Shown here in pieces: positions 59,102 to 64,000 of a stretch of 64,000 bases of DNA. The translations under genes were made by a program, and so were the position numbers. Under the pieces are notes generated by a model. That model did not search any database. It was not told the DNA's origin and worked only from the letters and a program-made list of their open reading frames with translations. Origin of the DNA: Metarhizium brunneum (lineage: Eukaryota; Ascomycota; Sordariomycetes; Hypocreales; Clavicipitaceae); the NCBI RefSeq assembly GCF_013426205.1, contig NC_089423.1, positions 2,356,001 through 2,420,000 of the forward strand. The letters run 5' to 3'. Every line of letters begins with the position of its first letter. Within the stretch, counting starts at the first letter, position 1.

Positions 59102-60083
59102 AAGTTCTATTGTTTTTCAGTATTTTTCCTCGCTTTTCCTATACGCCAGTTGACCCGCGGTGTCCGTGGGAGAGTCTAATCTTCGAGACTTGTGTTTTTT
59201 AGTTAGTTCAGATATAATTCCAATTTCTTTCTTTGTATAATCTGAATGAATCCGTCTGTGATCGTGCGTGTTTGTTATGTCAAATTCATGCATCAATCAG
59301 CGAGGTTGGTATTCGTTCTCTAGGCTCTGGACAGGCCATGATTCTGTGCTAATATCCCGGCCGTTGTGCTATTGTGCGTCGGCTCGCTGAAGTCTCGAGA
59401 GATGTCCCTCTGGGTTGTTCACAGAATCAGCATAGGGTAGTTCGGTCGGCTACGCGACGTCCATGATGTTCTTGAACGCACCGAGCTCACCCCTTAGTCC
59501 CCAACTTTGGTGTTTCCAAGTCAGCTAGCTGTTCTGCTCCATCTCAGGGTAAAGAACTACATATGTCGGCGAATTTACTCCAGTTGTCGAAAGCATACTC
59601 CGTATCACTCCGTAGTATCGCGCAACCTTTCCCGTAATGTAATGCCACGACCAAACATGCTGAGCATCCAAGTATCTCCAAAGATCCGTCGTGAAATAGT
59701 ACGTGAGAACCTAAGCGTGAGTCAAATCTTTAGTAATGAATAGGTCTCGCGAATCACAAGTGATCCCACTGCTAGTACTAGCTCAAGGCACTACCGAATA
59801 TAGTTGCGGCTGAAGATTACCGTGACCCGCCGACGGTGAGCGTACAAAACTGAGCAAGCCCCTTTCCTTTTCTTAGCCTCACGCTTCGATTTTGAACCCC
59901 AAATCCGCCACTCTTTGCCCCTATCGCTGTAGCATTGTTCTTTGTTTTCAGATCTATCCTACCTGCCACTCCTTCACTCGGGTGCCTGCGCGCATCTGCT
60001 CTGTCCTGCACTGTAGAAGAGCCAACATCTCTAATACACAGGAGCCTCCCAGTTGGAACTTGTGTGCTACCATCCTCATTACA
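59102..60083. other. Intergenic
   Basis: This is the cpc1 3' flank and the promoter of the GPI-protein gene. It contains one TACTCCGTA (59596-59604). No gene is seen. Confidence 0.5.
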
Positions 60084-60689
60084 ATGGGTCCCAATTCCTT
60101 TGCTCTCGGAGCCCTGTGCCTCGCGTCTCTGGCCTTCGCTCGTACAGATCTCGTTGGATGCACATACTTCGACACAGTTAGTGCCTACCCCGGTGGCCAG
60201 CCCTTCGCAACTCGTATCTGGTACGTTCCAGGATCTGGCGAGCTATGCGAATTTCTCGACTGTGGCGGCGGCCGGGCCCCTCCAAAGACAACCGTCCCGG
60301 GATGTGCAGCTTATGAGGGAACCGAGACCTATTCGCCCTCGTTTATCAACCCGAAGACTCTTGGCCACGCTCCGGCTACTGTCAGCCCGGCCAAGACCAC
60401 TAGCAGCTCTGCTGCTGGAACCCCTACCGCTGCTTCTTCCCCTGGAATCACTGGCACAGAAGTGCCTGCTACTACCGAAGCCTCTGCATGGTCAGAGACC
60501 GGTTCAAAAACAGCAATGGTGACGAGCACACCATCAGGCTCCGGAAGCAGGGGAGCGGCCATGACCAACACCACGAAACCCACCACGATAAGCAGCACCG
60601 GCGCGGCTGCCGGCCTTCCGACAGCCGGTCCAGTAGTATTGGGTTCCTGGATGGCTGCCGGTGTCGTTGCTGGACTTGGCCTATTCTAA
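60084..60689 (+). CDS. Secreted GPI-anchored cell-surface protein
   Basis: Intronless, 201 aa. An N-terminal signal peptide (MGPNSFALGALCLASLAFA, cleavage expected after residue 19) is followed by a small Cys-containing domain: DLVGCTYFDTVSAYPGGQPF, IWYVPGSGELCEFLDCGGGR and APPKTTVPGCAAYEGTETYS. A Ser/Thr/Ala/Pro-rich stalk, probably O-glycosylated, runs from about 100 to 175. The C-terminus is a hydrophobic tail (VVLGSWMAAGVVAGLGLF) preceded by small residues, as for GPI attachment. The GGGRAPPKTTVPGC type of motif recurs in fungal surface proteins, some of which databases label as siderophore-related; I would not infer an enzyme activity. The ATG at 60084 was preferred over in-frame 59892 because it starts exactly at the signal peptide. 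Confidence 0.85.
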   Translation: MGPNSFALGALCLASLAFARTDLVGCTYFDTVSAYPGGQPFATRIWYVPGSGELCEFLDCGGGRAPPKTTVPGCAAYEGTETYSPSFINPKTLGHAPATVSPAKTTSSSAAGTPTAASSPGITGTEVPATTEASAWSETGSKTAMVTSTPSGSGSRGAAMTNTTKPTTISSTGAAAGLPTAGPVVLGSWMAAGVVAGLGLF

Positions 60690-63457
60690 ACACGCCTAGG
60701 CGCCTAAGCAGTGACGTAATGAGTCGAAGATGTTGTACATTAGCTGGTATAGACTGTTATGGAATATTAGCATACTGTATAATGAAAATGTCAAAATGCG
60801 GATGCGAAATACCGCAAGTTATATTCCCATGATGCTTAAATGCACCAACATACACTTGGCGATGGATGGATATGTTTTGCATATTCTGTGACACCATCAT
60901 ACTCGGAGTATGTTGGTGGTAGGTGGAGATATTTCTACCCTTCCGCGTTTGACTACTCGGTTTAACAAGGATATTCAATCCGTGTTGCGTCAATTTCATT
61001 ACGTCGGCAATGGATATGCGCCGGCACTCGAGGTCACGGCCCGATCCCATGACACGTCCGGAATCGGCGGTTGGTGCCTACGGGAGTCTTGGGGTGACAT
61101 TCGGTCCAGGCTCTTTGTCTGTACCATGTGTTGCTCCCTCTCTGGACCATATACTCCGTAGCCGGGGTCCAAGACATGAATGTGGCTGTTTGGTTGGATA
61201 GGACAAGAGGGGCGTGCCGTGATGCGCATTACAGCAGATACACAAACTCCAGGCAGGGCGGAGCATAAAGGAGTGTCAAGATTGCATATTTCTCTGCAAG
61301 TCCATGCCGTACCCAACCGGTGAAAACATCGAGAAATGCTGCATAAACAGGGTGGTAGTTGAAGAGACTCGGAAGCTGATCGTCATCCAGGTTCTCACGA
61401 CTACTTCCCAGAATGGTAATTGGGGTCAAGGATGGGTGGGCCAGAGAATCGCCAGGCTTCCAAAGTTCCTTTTTCCTTCGCTTGATGTTCACCATTCACC
61501 ATGAGACGGCACACGCCGGGCCCTCCGCTCACCCACAGCCAAAGTAACTCGAAAGCTTGAGACGTCTCTGCAGCATTTCTTGCCCGCCCCGCTCTGCCAG
61601 CAAGACGTCGTGTTACGACAACTGGGAAAGGGCCATGTCAGGACGAGGGTTGATAGGCTCGACCGGTGCAGCTGTACGAGAAGATGATGTAACCAGTCCA
61701 CTCAGGCAATGCCTCCGGTTGGATGAACTGAATGGTCAGAAGAGGCTGACGGATAAGAGCATCGACAATCCCGGCGAGAAGTGCAGGCGCAAGGAGACGA
61801 TTCTGACCAAGGTTAAGCAACTTGAACGTTCAGATTTTCTGAGAACCAATCCGCCAGACGGTATCTGCCATCTTCTCCATGTCGCCGCCAGTTGACAGGC
61901 TGAGAAGAAGGTCTGAGTTGTCGCCCCGCCTGACTACGCTTAACTGGCAACAACGGGCCGGTTGACGCTTCTGGTGGAAAGCGGAAGGAGCACGGCAGAT
62001 TCCGGCAGATGATCCGAGAAGAGGTTAAGAAGGAAGGAAAGAAAGAAAGAAGGAAGGAACCAGGGGTAGATAATCTCAATCTCAAAGTACGCAGTAAGGA
62101 GGAGAAAACAAAAACAAGCCCCCCGAAAATGGCAAAAAAATTCGCTCCCTGCATCCGCCAATCGCTCGAATTTCTCGACACCGACGCAGGATGTTGTCAA
62201 CACGCTGATTTCATTTGTGATAGCCGCCGCTCCGTATAACTACCAGCTGATTATCATCTTATCACACCTCTTCAATTCGTCCGTAGGACTCCGCTGCAAG
62301 AGAACGTTGGGCCAATTTCGAATTTTGAGACCGTGCAAGCACACCACCTGCAAGAGCACAGTTCAATACTCCGTACTCGCGTCTGAAAGAAACGAAGACG
62401 ACAGTCCGCCCAATCGAATCAAGCACTGTAATCTTGTTCTCCATCGCCCTGCCACCCCTCGATCTTTGGCGGCCTAGCCTAATTGACCTTCCCAGCACCG
62501 TGGGGGAAGAATGGGAGCAGCATTGGAGCAGAATACTAGGCAGACGCGCAGCCCGAGTTACGGACCTGTGATACTTGGATTCTTCGCCGACCTGCCACAT
62601 CTGTCCACCTGACCCACGCCATCGCCGCCTGGCCCGGTCCAGGACGGCTCCCCCAGGTCGCCAGAGCTAGCAAGCTTCGCTACGTCTCGTTACCCCAAAC
62701 ATTCACGCATTTCTTTGTCTCATCGTGCTACCCCACACACACCAAATCCAACCGAGCCGGACCAACCACCTACCGCCGTCACCGACTCGGGAGACGTAGC
62801 GCTCCAGATGCCCCAATGCCGGCCAACGGAGCGCCGGTGCTCTCCCCGGAGGGGGCACTCGATTACTAGATTCCTGGGGAGGGCGGGCGGAAGAGTTTGT
62901 GGAGGAGAGGCGCAGCTGACTCGAATCACAGGGCCAAAAAGTACGTAATGGGGCCGTATGTAACCGTTGTGCTTTGCCAAACGAAGCCTGGCATTGGCAG
63001 GGCAGCACCAAAGTCCATGATGCTTCGCCAGGCCGTCCGACTGGCACACTCGATGCTTTTGTACGATCGGTGGGGACCGAAGGCGAGGCATGGCACGCCT
63101 AGCGAGTCACGAAGGTTGCCGCCCTGACATAATAAAACCACATGGGATCTTGGAATCTCTTAAGCCAGATCTTGCCTCCCATCCACACTCTCTTTCCTCT
63201 CCATCACCCCACAAGAACCGTTACACCTATAATACACAACTACTGATCTCTATGATCACGCCCATAACCTGGGGAAAGAGCAAACAACTTCTATTGGACA
63301 ATGGTTTTGTGTGCTGTCTTCACTCCACCTGCGTTTGACCTCAACAGCCACCTTCGCAGCCCGAGTGCTCCATCATAAAACAATTGAGGCGCCAAGCTTG
63401 CTTGGTTTCCAGCTATCAAGTCTATTTACACAGCATCGTCCAACAAGACCAGACATC
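60690..63457. other. Intergenic, 2.8 kb
   Basis: No supported gene was found. It contains TACTCCGTA at 61152-61160 and 62367-62375 and a purine-rich AAGGAAAGAAAG tract at about 62028-62062. Several short ORFs on both strands lack motifs. Confidence 0.5.
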
Positions 63458-64000
63458 ATGGGTTCTCGAGGCACCGTTGCTCAGCCAGAGGGGACACCTC
63501 GCTCCTGGTGCAGAGACAACTTCTTCCTCACTACCGACAAGACATTCCTCGACCCCAAAGCCGTGAACGAGGTGTTTGAATCGGACCTTATGTGGTGGAA
63601 CGATCCCCTCGAGCTTAGCCAGATGTGCAAGATGCTTGACAACTGTCTCACCCTGGCAGTCTTTTATGTCCCAGACACTGAGGAAGAGATGATGAGTAAG
63701 TTTGTGCCCAACAATCTCTGAAACCCAACAGAGCAAGTACATGACATTCAAGGACCGTCTTTGGACCCTTTGTCTAACCTTTCCTTCTTCATTTTCTTCA
63801 AATTAGGCAATGGCGGCATGCCTCGATACATGAACAACGGCCCTGATTTCAGAATGATCGGTCTGGCTCGCATTGTGACAGACTACGTCAGCTTGGCGTA
63901 CCTCACCGATGTCTTTATCATCGAGGAGTTCCAGCGTCGAGGCCTTGCCTCATGGATGATGCGTGCCCTGAAGGAGCTTGTTGACGAGTGGCCGAATCTT
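63458..64000 (+). CDS. GNAT-family N-acetyltransferase, truncated by window end
   Basis: Predicted acetyl-CoA-dependent acyltransferase; the substrate is unknown. Exon 1 is 63458-63695 and exon 2 starts at 63807 after a 111-nt intron (GTAAGT...TTAG), continuing past the window edge. Exon 1 begins MGSRGTVAQPEGTPRSWCRD with ISTDKxF-like text (FFLTTDKTFLDPKAVNEVFE) as in fungal YjdJ/ArgA-like GNAT proteins. Exon 2 holds RMIGLARIVTDYVSLAYLTD, then VFIIEEFQRRGLASWMMRAL, with the Q/R-x-x-G-x-A acetyl-CoA pyrophosphate-binding loop (QRRGLA). At least 143 residues are visible. The start ATG at 63458 is preceded by a C/T-rich leader and the splice join is in frame. Confidence 0.88.

Overview
This window looks like chromosomal DNA from a filamentous ascomycete. 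The gene repertoire (Cpc1, complex I assembly factor CIA30, Pex11, Mdm1, Ure2-type GST, Kin1) and the many short GT-AG introns (mostly 55-125 nt, with CTGAC/CTAAC-like branch points) point to Pezizomycotina, plausibly Sordariomycetes/Hypocreales. I cannot assign a species from the sequence alone. No rRNA gene, convincing tRNA gene, CRISPR array, intact transposase or recognisable secondary-metabolite cluster was found.

Layout. 0.3-2.5 kb (minus): a GPATCH1/TGH-type G-patch splicing protein. 4.7-8.9 kb (plus): a Kin1/Par-1/MARK kinase with a C-terminal KA1 domain. 10.6-12.0 kb (plus): the CCR4-NOT subunit Caf40/Rcd1, with a long polyQ tract. 14 kb (minus): a glutathione S-transferase. 14.7-27.9 kb: about 13 kb with no gene I can support. 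27.9-28.9 kb (plus): a small bZIP factor, followed by another 4.8 kb gene-poor stretch. 33.6-36.1 kb (plus): CIA30 and a DUF1295 membrane protein. 36.4-37.6 kb (minus): fructose-1,6-bisphosphatase. 39.2-42.6 kb: an accessory-looking block with a 245-bp terminal-inverted-repeat element, an unknown basic protein gene and a frame-disrupted protein kinase gene. 43.4-44.2 kb (plus): Pex11. 45.2-47.0 kb (minus): a two-RRM SR-type splicing factor. 47.6-55.1 kb (minus): Mdm1, Trm8 and homoserine dehydrogenase. 55.6-56.6 kb (plus): a CCDC174-like protein. 57.7-59.1 kb (plus): Cpc1/Gcn4. 60.1-60.7 kb (plus): a GPI-anchored cell-surface protein. 63.5 kb to the edge (plus): a GNAT acetyltransferase cut by the window end.

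Most genes are unlinked housekeeping functions: RNA processing (G-patch protein, SR factor, CCDC174-like protein, Caf40, Trm8), central metabolism (fructose bisphosphatase, Hom6), organelle biology (CIA30, Pex11, Mdm1) and signalling or regulation (Kin1, bZIP, Cpc1). One functional link is visible: Cpc1 is the general amino-acid-control activator, homoserine dehydrogenase is an amino-acid biosynthetic enzyme about 2.5 kb away, and a perfect Gcn4/Cpc1-type site lies upstream of Cpc1 itself.

Points most worth a second look: the Cpc1 reading frame extends 242 codons upstream of its first ATG without a stop; the 39.2-42.6 kb block is bounded by copies of a 12-bp sequence; the gene-poor tracts carry most copies of a strongly over-represented 9-mer (TACTCCGTA); and several genes show one-base frame problems at repeats or homopolymers, which could be decay or assembly error.
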